64,000 bases of DNA from Dactylorhiza incarnata (GCA_033032865.1 JAWHQI010000001.1:248001-312000), one strand, 5' to 3'. Positions 33,105-44,394 are shown, counted from the stretch's first letter. Program-made: numbers and translations. The notes: a model not told the origin generated them from the letters alone.

Positions 33105-33730
33105 GATTTGTGCCCAGACTCCATACACTTGAAGCATCAGAATACTCCAGTGTTGGGTTTGGACCCAATGGGCTTCTTACCCTGGGAGGGGTCAGTGGGA
33201 GGAGTCGGGGTCCCGGTATTGACATGCAAACGAGGGGGATCTGAGACATTAGAGATGGGTGCAGTGATGGAGGTGCTCGGAGTAGATCTATCAGTAGACC
33301 TAGGCCCAGATGTCCTCTTCAGTAGTGTGGCCTCTACTTTATGGGCTCTACTAGACACTTCACCCAAATCTCTGAAGTCGTGCAACTCAAGCTGGTCCCA
33401 AATAGCATAACGGAGCCTGTTCAGATAACGGGACACCGTCATGTCGTCTTTCTCATGTAAGTCTAACCTAGACTGCAACACTAAGAACTCGTGGGTGTAT
33501 TCGTCTACAGTAAGCCTATCCTGACGAAGGTTGTGGAACCTTTGATATAAATTCTGCAGATAATCCGGGGGGACATACCGCATCCGTAACTGAGTTTTGA
33601 ATTCTACTCGCAAGGTTATAAGGGCCAAGCCTAATAAGAAACGTGTGCGCTCAAGTTGAACCCGCCAGACTAGTGCTGATCCTTTAAGCCTAAGGACATC
33701 ATATTCGACTTGACGATTCATAGGCTCCAC
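33105..33730 (-). pseudogene. Gypsy-2 gag with zinc knuckle behind a stop codon
   Basis: The 197-codon frame starts at 33730. It has the retrotransposon gag plan: FKTQLRMRYVPPDYLQNLYQRF, LRQDRLTVDEYTHEF and RYLNRLRYAIWDQLELHD. After GVF comes TGA (33137), and the same frame goes directly on with CFKCMESGHKSSEC, a canonical CCHC knuckle, before a second TGA. The N-terminal part before 33730 is not open. A TGA between gag and its own knuckle must be a mutation. Confidence 0.88.
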
Positions 33731-34149
33731 AAAATTTTTAAGTGATGAGCAGCTTCTAAATTATTGATGGAGGTCTTTAACCCGTTCACGACTTGGTTAA
33801 CATCGCCGATGTTGGCGGTAAGTGTCTCTACCGCCTTTTCAACAAATCACTCATTCATTTTGTCAAGTCTCTTACACTAGTTTCTATACGTTCTGTGTGA
33901 TTCTCCATTCTTAAAGATATAGAGAAGTTGTTTTTTCCAAAATATGATTTTTTTTTCTTTAATATAGAAAAAAAAAAAATTCAATACAAAGAGAGGCTTC
34001 AAAGAAACACTTAAAAATTTTGTTTGAAGGAAAAAATTGAAAACAATCTTTTAAACGCATTTTAAAAAAATATAGTATTTTTTTCTAAAACTTATCTAAA
34101 CAGAATAAGATCAGGATTGTCGATTCACAATAGAAGTGAATCAAACTCT

Positions 34150-34161
34150 GCTCTGATACCA
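34150..34161 (-). other. Primer-binding site of Gypsy-2 (initiator-Met tRNA type)
   Basis: On -, TGGTATCAGAGC starts 3 bp inside the LTR end. This 12-mer is complementary to the 3' end of plant initiator-Met tRNA and primes minus-strand DNA synthesis in many plant LTR elements. Confidence 0.9.
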
Positions 34162-34164
34162 AAC

Positions 34165-35537
34165 TGATGTATTCCAAAATCTGTATTTGATTTTAAGTGA
34201 TAATTTTTGTGGTCCTTTTAAAATTATGCGGCGTAAGTAAGACGTCTCGAGCACTACATGCGATATTTTAATCAAAGCTTTGTAAGCCCGCATAAAGCGA
34301 GTAACATTTGTGTGTATTTTGCAATATAAATAAGTCATCCACAAGCTTCACAATGAGAGGGAGCGACAATAGTGAAAACAGATAAACGACAAATAGGACT
34401 AAAGTTAATTTTGGGCAGGCAAGCTCTGAAATTAAAAAACTTTCATAGGCATTCATGAAAGTTTACTAAGAGTGAACGAGATACGAAATGAGGTGAAGAC
34501 CATAACAACATCGTGTGCAGACGACGAAACACAGTGTGTAGAAGTGGAGGTTAGAGCAGAGTCCTCCTGAACTGGTTTTGGATCAGAGCGGGAAGGCTAC
34601 GAAGGAAAGGTCACGGTTAGGAAAACACAACCGTGGACTGGAAAGGTAGGGAGTTGATTGTTGGCAGCCAAAAGATGTCCCCTGGCCGGGAAACAGGACG
34701 AGAGGCTTCTGGGGGCAGTCGTTGGGCAAGAAACAAGATTCCAGCGGCTATTGGCAACAAGACCTGCGGAGAGACGGCTCTAACCTCGATGAGGAGTCCA
34801 GCAACAGGTGGAGAAGGGAGTGTCGGGGTCGGAAAAGCCCTCTGGCGGCGGCGGGGCGTGGAACTCAGTCGTCTGGAGGCGGGCCGTGGAACTCAGCCGT
34901 CAGGCGGCGGGGCGTGGAACTCAGCCGTCTGGCGGCGGGGCGGGGGACTCAGCCGTCTCGCGACGGGAGGCGATCAGGGCAAAGACGTCGCGGGCAATAC
35001 CGAGCAGAGGAGAAAACTCGGCTCAATTTCTGACATGTCTCGCTTCTTTCCCGGGAATATGGGTTTATAAAAGGAATTTAGGGTTTTTAATGTTCTTAAT
35101 TAGCAGGGGTTACAAAATGGGCATAAAATAAAGGAGAGAGGGCGAAAAGAGCCGGCTGTTTTGGTTGTTTAAAAGGATTTAGGAGGTTTTAAGATATTAA
35201 ATGGGAATGAAATATGGGCCCAAGGAGTTTTTAGATTCCCCAAAGGAAATTTAATTTTGAAATTATTTGATATTAATTTCAGAATTAATAATATTTTATA
35301 ATTTTAATTTTCTTGCTTGCCCAAAGTAACTCTGTTCCTAATTTGACGAACCTCTTTATTCATGGTCCTATCGGTCGGTCTCATCAATAAATCGTACAAT
35401 CGTTGCGCAAGCGCAGTACAAAACACATATGCTAATAACATGCACAGAAAATAAAAGAAAAACTTACGCGAACACATACACTACAACATATTAATAAAAA
35501 TACAGAAAATAAAATAACAATGCAATTCAAGTTGCAT
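34165..35537 (-). repeat. Gypsy-2 5' LTR (~1373 bp)
   Basis: It begins (plus side) TGATGTATTCC and ends about GTTGCA(TA). It contains a GC-rich block 34840-34970 with four short repeats (GGCGGGGCGTGGAACTCAGCCGTC), which opens frames such as 34633-35070 that are not supported as genes. A TATAAA box on - lies near 35068. Confidence 0.88.
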
Positions 35538-36221
35538 AATTTCAGTATTTCTTAAAGTTCAGTCTTCTCGTGCCTCATCAGCCCTCAACCAGAAAATTTG
35601 TTCAACATTAGTATCTCATTTTTCTACTAACTATGTTCTTTCAAAACTGTATTCTTTCAAAACTCTCATTTCATAGTTTTTATAAAATTGTATTTTTCAT
35701 CTTCACAATGTTTTCAAACTTAAATTATGCTATCTCTGAATATAAAACAACTAACTTAGACAAATTATCTAGATCACTTATAGTTTATCCATAATTATTT
35801 TATGTCTCATATTTTTCTTATTGCAAGCCTAATAGATAAATCAACAAAACCTAAAGCTTTTGCATTTCTTACTGACATCTTTGCAAGAATTCTATAACTT
35901 TATTCTAATATATATAGATCTCACTAGCATTTATATATATATATATATATTTCATTCATAAATACATTTCTTTTTCTCGATAACATTTCACTATTGCAGT
36001 TCAAATCTTTAAAATTTGCTCTAGAATCTCCTTAAACTTTGATGACTATCTTCCCAATGGAACTGGTCATTTTATTCCCTTTAGATTTGGTTCGATAAAT
36101 AATCTGAAATTTGCTTATTTTAGTAATCCATCTTGAAAAATTAAGAATTAATCTTCTTTAAACTTCTATGATGTGTTTATATATGATGAGTGGAAGTAAG
36201 AGGAAACAAAATGATTCTTAC
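35538..36221. other. AT-rich non-coding stretch between Gypsy-2 and the L21 gene
   Basis: No coding exon was found on either strand. It holds a TA repeat at 35934-35951. The missing C-terminal L21 exon (basic KKKRRKNYRR-type segment) was looked for on - and is not here. Confidence 0.7.
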
Positions 36222-38889
36222 ATGCTCTTCAACAACCGCATGTACAGCTGCATCAGGTAATATTGGCCTACCAATGATTGTCTCAGTTCTTGAGCCCAGC
36301 ATGAGAACCTTGCTTAGAACCAACTGCATACAAGATTGAGGTTGTCAATACCCAAAATTTAGCATATAAATAAAGTTGAAACGGAATTATATTGCTTCCA
36401 AGAAAATTTAATTCTATGGATCAAGAAATTGCTCAAATAAAAAACTTTTTGTGTGCTAATATTTTTTCCAGCACGAGTCTTTTTCTCATGTCTAAAGTTT
36501 TGAAGAACGAACAAAATCATGCTTCCAGATGTCAGCAAATATCCAATAAAATATGCAAAATTAATAATAAGAAAAACATAATAAGTAACTTAAAATTAAT
36601 AATAAGAAAACCATAAAGAACAACAGTAGATGGTGCACAATTTAGCAGAGACAAAATCTCACGACATCGCATAGTGAGAGCTGATTATCTTCATCACAAA
36701 CACATTGGCCTTATCCCAACTACTATCAACCGACTTTATGGCTCTAACTTAACATTCATGCATGTTAAGCATTGAATGATACTGAAGTTGATAACTGATC
36801 CGTAACGAGGAGAAGAAAGTGCACATGAAAGATTGAACAGAAAATAAATGCACTATTTGTTGTTTTTTCATCATTGCACTTTAAGAATAGCAATCATTGT
36901 TGAACCAACAATAAACATAACTTTTGTTTCTTTTCTTAAACAAAGGAATTTTGAATATTTCGCAAAATAAATATCCAGACCAAGTGGTAGAATGTTGGGT
37001 TCGGTTATAATACTCCTGCATCCAACCCACATTTATTGTGGGTCACATCTTCTCCATGAAATCAGTCAACCACCTCAACCCCATGTCAATTTTGGTTAGT
37101 CTTGATGGGAAGACATTGATATGCATAAAAATGTATGTAGAACTCTGTACGAGGTCCCTAGGCTCGGAATTCTACTATAACACACCATCTACTGAGTTAG
37201 ACTGATTTTGGAAGCACCCATACACTCATATTGAGGGCTGAGCATTAATGTTCTGATGTATTTCTTTCATATTTCTACATTAAAGTTTGTTTTGCTTGTG
37301 TTTGAGAAGCTAACTGTAACGGCCTAACGGGTCTAATAGATAATTGGGAAATGTATTAATGAATGTATTGATGAAAGACAGGTGTCTTGTAAGATTAGAA
37401 TCCTGAAGAGTGTTAATGTGAGGGTTATAAATATAGCACATGCTGTAATGAAGGGATGACAAGTTTTAATGAAAATTTCCTCTTTGTTTCGTTTTTTTCA
37501 TTTTCCTTTTCTTCTTCCTTAGCCCTGGCCCCTCTCTTTGGCCATTCTTCCCCTGTTAACACACCAACATTTGGTGCTCTCGTCGCCGATCTCAAAAATA
37601 TTGATGAGATCACAACCTTATCTCCCTCGTCCTCCTCCTTTCTCAAGCCCTACAAAGAACGGCTTCTCACAGAGCATCGGTTTGCATTTCCCTCCGTTCT
37701 CTCGGGACAACCTCATCCTCCTCGGCACATCCAGTCTCCAAAACGGCTACCTCTGGGTCACAAAGAGTACCGGCGATCTTCGAGCTTCGGCGCTGCCCTA
37801 TTCCATCATCCCGTCGCCATCAACCCCTTGCTTCGTTCTACACTAACTTCACCTTCTTGGTCGCTAACCCCGGTCTCGATTCTCCCGATGATAATGTCAT
37901 AACGTTTTTCTTAGCCCCAAACAACTCAATCCACGATCCGCTTCATGTGCACATTCCATCAAGAACGGGTCCATCTTCTTCCTTAAGTTTCGTGTCTCGG
38001 AATATTTGAAAGAAATGAAATCCAGTTTCATCACAACACGGATCTGTAGCGAAAACATATCTTTCTCGTCTCCGTAGATCCCCCCATCACGGCCTCACCA
38101 TGATTTGCCCCGGACCCTCTCTTTGGCCATTCTTTCCCAGTTAACACACTAACACTTCTAGCATAGAATCATGCTATGAAAACATATAGTTTACATCACA
38201 TCTCACAGAACAATGATAAAAGCATATAGGGCAAATGTAGGAAGAATAAAAAAAGATGAACCGAAACATCACAACCTTATCATTAACCTCACAGTACTTC
38301 AGTCTTTCGGTAAAAATAGAATCGCCGTTACAGACTTTGAACTGATGCGAGCCAATCTGTATCCCAAAAATAAAAATATCAGAATCGAGATATTAATAAG
38401 AACTGAAGCACTAAATAAGAATGAGAGGCCAATGTTTACCTGAACAATGGCGAATGCTGGCTCATACAGCTTGAAAGGGTTTTCCGATGAAGTGAGTGGC
38501 CCGACAACCGAGTATCCTATCTCAGCAGCTTCCTTAACCATCTCCTCTTTCGATTTACCAATATGTGACACAAGCTTAGGACCCGTCTCACTTCCATCGT
38601 CTTCGTCACAGCTCTCCCCTTCTTCGCCTTCATCGTCATCATCTTCTTCCTTGTCCTCCTCCTCACTTAAGGAGAAATCCGTCGAACGAGATGAGAATTT
38701 GCGGAGATCACCGGAGCGGAGGGGATTGGTGGAATGAAGTGCACTAAAGGAGTTCTGCTGAGGGTATTGGGAAGAAGGAATGACTTCCGTTCGCATAACG
38801 AGAGCTTGTGAGCTCAATGAGCGGGAGATTGGTTGATTCAAGGATCGGAAGTGGCGAGTAACAGATCCGGCAAGTCGACGGGCGGCCAT
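36222..38889 (-). CDS. RPL21M: Mitochondrial large-subunit ribosomal protein L21, first three coding exons, 3' part missing
   Basis: Exon 1 38889-38440 (150 codons), exon 2 38356-38276 (27), exon 3 36323-36222 (34); all junctions are phase 0 with GT donors and AG acceptors. Exon 1 gives an Arg/Ser-rich mitochondrial presequence (MAARRLAGSVTRHF), an acidic stretch at about 76-98 and LYEPAFAIVQ. Exon 2 reads IGSHQFKVCNGDSIFTERLK, exon 3 LSKVLMLGSRTETIIGRP and AVHAVVEEH, matching plant mitochondrial L21 (Arabidopsis NFD1), a 50S-type subunit component. The 211 codons lack the basic C-terminal ~55-60 residues. The next exon is either beyond the retrotransposon nest (over 35 kb away, outside the window) or lost. 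Introns: 38357-38439 and 36324-38275. Confidence 0.9.
37314..38165 (+). mobile_element. Decayed retroelement-like insert in L21 intron 2
   Basis: From 37314, TGTAACGGCCTAACGG leads to a TATAAATA box (37427) and to CCTCTCTTTGGCCATTCTTCCCCTGTTAACACACCAACATTTGGTGC (37528-37575). Near 38116-38158 the word CCTCTCTTTGGCCATTCTTTCCC, with GTTAACACACTAACA, recurs in direct orientation. Two LTR-like ends about 590 bp apart with non-element sequence between them suggest a short non-autonomous LTR element that took up host sequence. The 5' part of the second LTR is not recognisable. Confidence 0.4.
37600..38060 (+). pseudogene. L-type-lectin receptor-kinase-like fragment
   Basis: Read across two frames: NLILLGTSSLQNGYLWVTKS, then LPYSI and FTFLVANPGLDSPDDN with ITFFLAPN. 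This recalls the N-terminal legume-lectin domain (LLG-N-G-L-T, a strand with PI/PF, FxF-V-P-G-F-L-P) of plant lectin receptor kinases. There is no kinase part, and frameshifts occur near 37680 and 37850. Likeness was judged by eye only. Confidence 0.35.
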
Positions 38890-38892
38890 TTT

Positions 38893-38901
38893 TTAGGGTT
38901 T
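38893..38901 (-). promoter_or_regulatory. Telo-box AAACCCTAA upstream of the L21 start codon
   Basis: On -, AAACCCTAA lies 4 bp before the ATG at 38889. Telo-boxes are common near the 5' ends of plant genes for ribosomal proteins and other translation components, where they act with other elements in dividing cells. The match fits the gene identity; its function here is inferred. Confidence 0.65.
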
Positions 38902-39031
38902 CGGTACAAATGAGGGAAGGAGGGGAGAGAAGAGAAGGGTATCGATATCTTAGGACAGAGAAAGGAGACGGCGAGAATGGAAGAGCGTTCAATGTGAATC
39001 TAACTGCTTCTAGACAAATTTCGATTTCATT

Positions 39032-39298
39032 TTGGACCGGGTTAGCCCAGCATTTCTTCCAATGAATTCGCCACCGCCATCTTCACAACGGCTAGTTGCA
39101 ATGGGTTATATAGATGGAAATCATTTCGTACAGTTGGTGATGCACGAAGGGTGTCCTCTACCACATATTATTTTTTATTGGAGACAACATCATGATCCAA
39201 TAGCAAGCAAATGGGAGGATATATACAAATCCCCATTACCAAGCCCAAATCAACAAAGGCGTTCGTCAAGTGAGATAGTAAATGTGGACATCCTCTAA
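39032..39298 (+). pseudogene. C-terminal fragment of a MULE/OTU-type transposon protein
   Basis: The 88-codon frame contains AMGYIDGNHFVQLVM, GCPLPHIIFYWRQHHDP and ASKWEDIYKSPL. The pattern 'NHFV-L-GCP-P--W--H----A--W' is found at the end of plant Mutator-related transposon proteins with protease-like domains. The N-terminal part is missing, and upstream is the L21 promoter region on the opposite strand. It could be a small captured piece. Confidence 0.45.
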
Positions 39299-39978
39299 CT
39301 CAAAAGGTTAGCAAAAATATTTTGTTTTTTTTATATTTAGTAAATTTGTATCTATCTAATTTTTGTGTGTGAATTATAGGATCTAACAATTTTTTGGGTT
39401 CAAGAGAACTATCAAGTTGACAAGAATATTAGAAAATTATACTTGCTCTTGAAGGTGAGAATGATGAAAAAATACTTATAAATGATCATTTACTGTGAAA
39501 AACCTATCAATGATTTCTTATTTTCCTTGTGCAGGTATTTTCAGGTTTTATAATAGCTAACATGAAGGCCATTGCAAGTCTCTACTTGTTGTAATTGTGA
39601 TGTTTTGAAACACCGAATACAAATGATATTGCATACTCTATTTTGATGAGAGGAAATTGTTTTGAGTCACCGTTAAATTTTATTTTTTAGCTAATAAAAA
39701 AATTAATTTTTTTAATTTTGTATTGGTTTGTATATAACCATTCGGTTTGTGTATAACAAAATTATATTTGTACTGGTTTGTATATAGCGAGGGTTTGTAT
39801 ATAGCCATATTTGGTTTGTATATAACATCACCCTTTTTTTAAGATCAATGTTAAAAGCACACTAAATTAGGCTATTAACACACAAAATCTATCTAAAAAC
39901 TCAAAAACTCTTCACACTCCAGGCTTTAAGCTCAAACCATAATAATAGCCCGCCCCTTCCTTTCGTTCTCGCACACTC
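39299..39978. other. AT-rich intergenic stretch with a short tandem repeat
   Basis: No gene seen. 39721-39830 has five to six copies of a degenerate 14-20 bp word GGTTTGTATATARC spaced by short AT-rich linkers. Confidence 0.6.
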
Positions 39979-40321
39979 GTGGATATTTCGAACGTGTCCT
40001 CAGCTGCCCCCACGCCCCGTTCTACTCCAGTACTCCCCTTCTCCCATGATCACCTGAAATCCTCCTCCGACGGCGCTGACGATCTCCTCCACGCGCTGTC
40101 TATTTTAGTCTTGGATCCCCAATTGGCTCGACCCAGACGCTTCCGCCTCCCCCTGGATAGCGGTGTCGGTCACGATCTTCATCCTGCTTGCCGTCGGTGA
40201 AGAGAGAGTCGTACTCCATGTCCGTAATTTTATCCAGCGAGACCATTCCTTAAACCTCCACCTCCCTTCACATTCGCATTTAGCTCAAAACCAAAGCACT
40301 GAAGCAGAGTGAGGCAGAGGA

Positions 40322-40744
40322 ATGTCAAAGAATCAGAAGAAACTCCAAAATCCACTCATGAATCTGAGCAAGAAGAGTTCAATAATAAGAGCAATTCTCA
40401 TCCTCTTTCCACTCTCAATCATATTCGTCCTCCTCTCTTGTAACTATGAATTCTGTCACTCACTCTTCAACCGGCTCCACTCCATTAAAAACTCCCTCAG
40501 CAAGAAGGCAGTTTTTCTCTTTAACGCAATCCTCCTCTTCCTTGCAAAAGACTTTGGTTTGCTCATCTCCTCGACAAATTTTCCTCACCCGAAAGGAGAA
40601 AATCAGCCACAGACGATGATGAAGAAGATAGTTGTGCAGATCAAACAGGTTGAGCTGATGAAGCTCGTCTTAATGGAAGAGGAGGAAGTTGCGGGAGAGA
40701 AGAAAAATGTCCTTCCGTCCGTTCACTCTGAGAGAATAAAATAA
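40322..40744 (+). CDS. Small putative membrane protein, uncharacterised
   Basis: The 140-codon frame starts MSKNQKKLQNPL. It has a hydrophobic segment at about 23-43 (AILILFPLSIIFVLL) and a second at about 66-83 (VFLFNAILLFLAKDFGLLIS), then a charged tail with an acidic run (LMEEEEVAGEKK). The arrangement resembles small plant proteins of unknown function with two N-terminal hydrophobic segments, but no family was recognised with certainty. The 5' flank is CT-rich like a plant leader. The smaller frame 39979-40200 upstream is not supported as part of it. Confidence 0.45.
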   Translation: MSKNQKKLQNPLMNLSKKSSIIRAILILFPLSIIFVLLSCNYEFCHSLFNRLHSIKNSLSKKAVFLFNAILLFLAKDFGLLISSTNFPHPKGENQPQTMMKKIVVQIKQVELMKLVLMEEEEVAGEKKNVLPSVHSERIK

Positions 40745-41689
40745 TTTTTTTATTTGGGGTGGCAATAACATGGCGGCGTGAAAATAAAATTTTTTTGTGT
40801 TAATATACTTTGTCTGTCAATAGCGAAAGTATGTGCGCTTTTAACATTGTCCTTTTTTAATCATAGTTTTGAAAAAAAATGCAAATATTATTTATACTTC
40901 CAATTTACTTAACTTCTATTTGAAAATACTAATTCTAAAAAATATTCTTTTATATCTAATTTGAGCCACGTTCGGGACAAATTTAAAAGTGCAATCCTAA
41001 ATATTATTTTTATAGCTCATTTGGGTAACCATCGTTTGGAAACACGAACCCTAAAAAATATTTTATGTCCAATTTGAGCCACATAGATTGAGATAAATTT
41101 AGATGTGTTATGTCTCCAATTTAACCCCCACCGCTCTCCCGACGCATACGATGTTATTTTGTCAGTTTGAGTAACCTCTATTATCGTGGCTTCCGAAAAA
41201 CATCATATTATGCCTATAAAATTCCTAATTTCAGTCGCATTGAGTGAGGCATGCTTAGAAACATTGTTATGTCTCCATCCCCAACCACTCCTCCCATGCA
41301 ATAATCGAGTTGTTGGACCCACTTTGTTTGTGACTGAAGAAGATCTTACTTCTAAGGAAAACAACGATGACGGGGATCATCAGAGGACCCACTGAATGAT
41401 GTGGAGATGCACAAAGAGCTCACTCCTCCTGAAATGTGTTATTGATCTCCTGCGTAGAGAAAGTGTGTGAATCGTTCATTCTCCGTTGTTGAGAGGAATA
41501 ATTATATGGCAAAAAGGGACAAAAGTAATCAATGCAAAGGAATGAGTCTGAAAGGTAGGGTGAGATGCTAAGAATTACTCTTAAGGAGTAATGCATATAG
41601 TATTTAAATTTTCTTTCCAACTTTTAATCATTCACATCACATGCCACAAATTTCTTTTGTTTTTTTGTAGCAAAAATTAAAGATTAAAT
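40745..41689. other. AT-rich stretch with a degenerate ~100-bp repeat
   Basis: Phrases such as AATTTGAGCCACGTTCGGGACAAATTTA, CTAAAAAATATT and TTTGAGTAACC recur in varied form at about 40890, 40975, 41060 and 41150, a decayed tandem repeat of about 90-100 bp. The 69-codon frame 41186-41395 is unrecognised and not called. Confidence 0.45.
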
Positions 41690-42693
41690 GAATAAAATAA
41701 ACAAAACAATAAAGATATATGCAATCCAGAAGACACAAAGAACTTTTATACAGGTTCCCCAAATTCAGGTACATCTCTTCTTCTACCCCTTGGTAGGCTA
41801 TTCACTAGACATTCCTGAGTCTTTTGATAAAAGACTCTTAGAATCAATTACAAGTGAATCTTTTGATAAGGAGATTCAAAGAACCAAAAGAGATTTTGAT
41901 AAGGTATCTCAAACCAACAAATCTTTTGATAAGGTATCTCAAACCAACAAGTCTTTTGATAAGGAGGCTAAAAACCAAAACACGATCATTTTGATAAAGT
42001 GGATCAAAAACCAATTCCAAATCCTTTTGATAAGGAGGATCAGACAAACCACTGAATCTTTTGAGAAGAGTTTCTAAGAACTATATCAGAAACTTGATGT
42101 AGAAAGAGAGATGGTTCAGGAATTATGTTTCCACAAATGTTGTCCTCTTCAACAATCTCTGAGGACTTGGTTCTTTCAAATCACCGTGTGGCTTGTGTTG
42201 TCGAAGATTAAACTTGTTGTTGATTCCTTCAGAGAAATCAGATTCAGTAGAGAAGGTTTGAATCTGCTGAGGAATTGAATTTGATGAAGCCTTATTGATA
42301 CTTCTGAATAATCAACCTTTGGATATAGAGAAGATGATCTTTGTTGACTATTGTTCTTCTTTCAGAACTTCTAGAGGAGGAAGAAGAAGAAGAAGGGAAA
42401 GAGTGTGATCGTTCTTGACGGCATCAACACAACATCGTTTCTATGTCTATCTTCATAATTTCTGAATAAGAAAGTCTACACATATAGATATAGATTGTTG
42501 CAATATTCTCTTGCCAAATGTGCTTCAATCCGTATAAAGACTCTCCTTAATTAGATCATTAATGGTCATGATTAAACCGTAATCACTGTCTTGATCGAAT
42601 CAATGTTGTATTCAAAAGTGTTCGGCATAAAAGTCATCACATGACTTCTTGAACTTTGACATCTAGTCGATGTAAGTTGAGAATATGCCTTTA
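41690..42693 (-). mobile_element. Copia (SIRE-like) LTR on minus, left part
   Basis: It contains AAGAACTTTTATACAGGTTCCCCAA near 41738, a signature of the 3' part of SIRE-like LTRs read in antisense (compare 55790-55830). It is interrupted at 42694 by the Helitron candidate and appears to continue at 52498-53016. The left LTR end was not fixed. Confidence 0.5.
41815..42065 (+). repeat. Degenerate tandem repeat of TCTTTTGATAAGG
   Basis: Eight to nine copies of CTTTTGATAAGG (often followed by TATCTCAAACCAACAAG or similar) are spaced about 25-35 bp apart. The plus frame 41688-42077 is open through it only because the repeat lacks stops. Confidence 0.7.
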
Positions 42694-42802
42694 TCTTTAT
42701 TATATAAGGGAAGAGAAAAGCACCCATGGTGTAACATTTGTTGGACCAAAATACCCCCAGCATTTGACCCCAACGTAGTAAAATCTTGCTTTTTTCAGAC
42801 AT

Positions 42803-42829
42803 TTACCCCCCCCCCCCCCCCCCCCCCCG
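42803..42829. repeat. Poly-C run
   Basis: A run of about 26 C, interrupting an otherwise open stretch near the Helitron 5' end. Length in the genome is uncertain because such runs are hard to sequence. Confidence 0.7.
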
Positions 42830-43109
42830 CATTTCACCCCCTGCTTTCATCAAAAACCACACGCGCCACCTCTCCTGCACGACACGGCAAAACCTTGTAT
42901 CTCTTCTCCCGCACGACACCTCTCCTCCTTGACTGCCACCCGTCGAAAGCAGCGGCTACCTTTCGTCGAGCCCGTTACCTACCAGAGCCCTCGACAGAGC
43001 CTCCTCCAAGACTTCTAAAATGTCGTCGCCAAAGACCTCGGAAGAGCCTCCTCCAAGACAACGATCTCTTACAACCCTCGACAGAGCCCGCGACGATCTC
43101 CCAGTCTTG

Positions 43110-44390
43110 AATCACGGATCTTGGCGCCTACTCCTTTTCCATCGATTCTGACATCTCCACACCGTTCTCCCGCAGCATGACCGCAGATGAACGACAACCC
43201 GAGTTTCCTCCTCGCTATCGATTTCATTCTCGCGACAATCCATCATCGCAATATGCTTCTCTTCCTCTCCATTTCTCATTCCCCGTTTCTCATCATATCT
43301 GCAATGTCTACTAACACTTCTCAATTCTTCCTGTTTTTCTTCTTAGGCATTGATCTCCTACAGCTTCTCTTCTCAGGTAACGATCTCCTACAGCTTTTCA
43401 GGCAATGATCATATCTGTAATTCATTCCAAGCCAAGGCATGTGAGCTTCTTCTTCGTCTTTCTCCTTTTTTGACATTACCTTGGAATTCATTCGAGCCTC
43501 TAATTTCAGCATGCTTCTATTTCTCTTACTCCATCTACCTCTATCTCTCCCGTTTGCTTTATTTGTCTCTCGAAAGTCTGGGATATATTTTGCTTAGAAA
43601 TACAGGAATTGCTGCACAAAAACTATTTTTTGTTTGCCTCTGTGAGAAGATATATTCCACAACTTCTTTAATTAAGGTGGAGAGCATGCATGTTTGCTCA
43701 GTTAAAATTATGATTCTACTTTTTGATCTTGCATTCAGAATAGTTTATTTATCATCGCCAACTAAGGTTTGGGAAATTTGCTCTGAAATACTACAAACAG
43801 GAAAGAAACAAATGTCTTAGTAAAAATAGGGTTTTTGTGGGTTACTTGAGAACTCTTATTTTACAGGATTCCAAGTGCTTATTAATTTTTGTATTAGCCA
43901 TTTTATTAAATAAATGATATTGGGGAGTTCTATATATAAACATATTTTTTTATTTAGATTAGCTCTAACTTGATGCATTAGACTACAACCCTATGTATGT
44001 AATACCAAAGCCTGTAAATACATCCTACCAATTTGATTCAAAACTATCCAAATGTGCAAAATGGAAAGAAATAAATGCCTTCTCCTGTGTATATCAGGAA
44101 GTTGCTTCATTTTTCATCTTTATTTCAAATCTGTTTCTCTGCATGACTTTGAATTTTATTGATTTATTAGGTGATCATTTTATTGAAAAATATCAAAATT
44201 AAGGTTTTTCAGAGCAACCGCCAGCTAGAGATTTTTTCAGCCAAATGCCATCTCTACATAGGTATAACCATAGCTTTTTTTAGAGCACTCACAACTTTCA
44301 CTTTCATATTTCTGTGATGGTGATTACACATAGCTTTTACTTCATTCTGATTCTTGCACCCAACAATTTTTATTTCATTTCAGAGCTTTG
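43110..44390. other. Helitron interior without a confirmed gene
   Basis: 43178-43310 on + could be a first exon (ATGACCGCAGATGAACGACA, then Pro/Ser/His-rich codons to a stop near 43312), and the CT-rich sequence before it looks like a plant leader. No domain was recognised. The rest is AT-rich and intron-like. Confidence 0.35.
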
Positions 44391-44394
44391 TTTC

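Larger units (their letters stand above)
30789..35537 (-). mobile_element. Gypsy-2: older gypsy-type element on minus, gag/protease only
   Basis: 5' LTR 34165-35537, initiator-Met primer site 34150-34161, gag about 33730-33105, protease-like segment about 32990-32765, a polypyrimidine stretch (the complement of a polypurine tract) at 31592-31604, and 3' LTR up to 31591 that lacks its first ~480 bp. The internal region is only about 2.6 kb and no RT, RNase H or integrase motif was found, so this is a non-autonomous or internally deleted copy. The missing LTR part lies where LINE-B begins. TATA boxes on - at about 35064-35074 and 31119-31129 support the orientation. Confidence 0.85.

Noticed and set aside
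39979..40200. Short Pro/Ser-rich frame as the first exon of the 40322-40744 gene
   Set aside because: No donor/acceptor pair joining the two could be identified, and the downstream frame has its own ATG.
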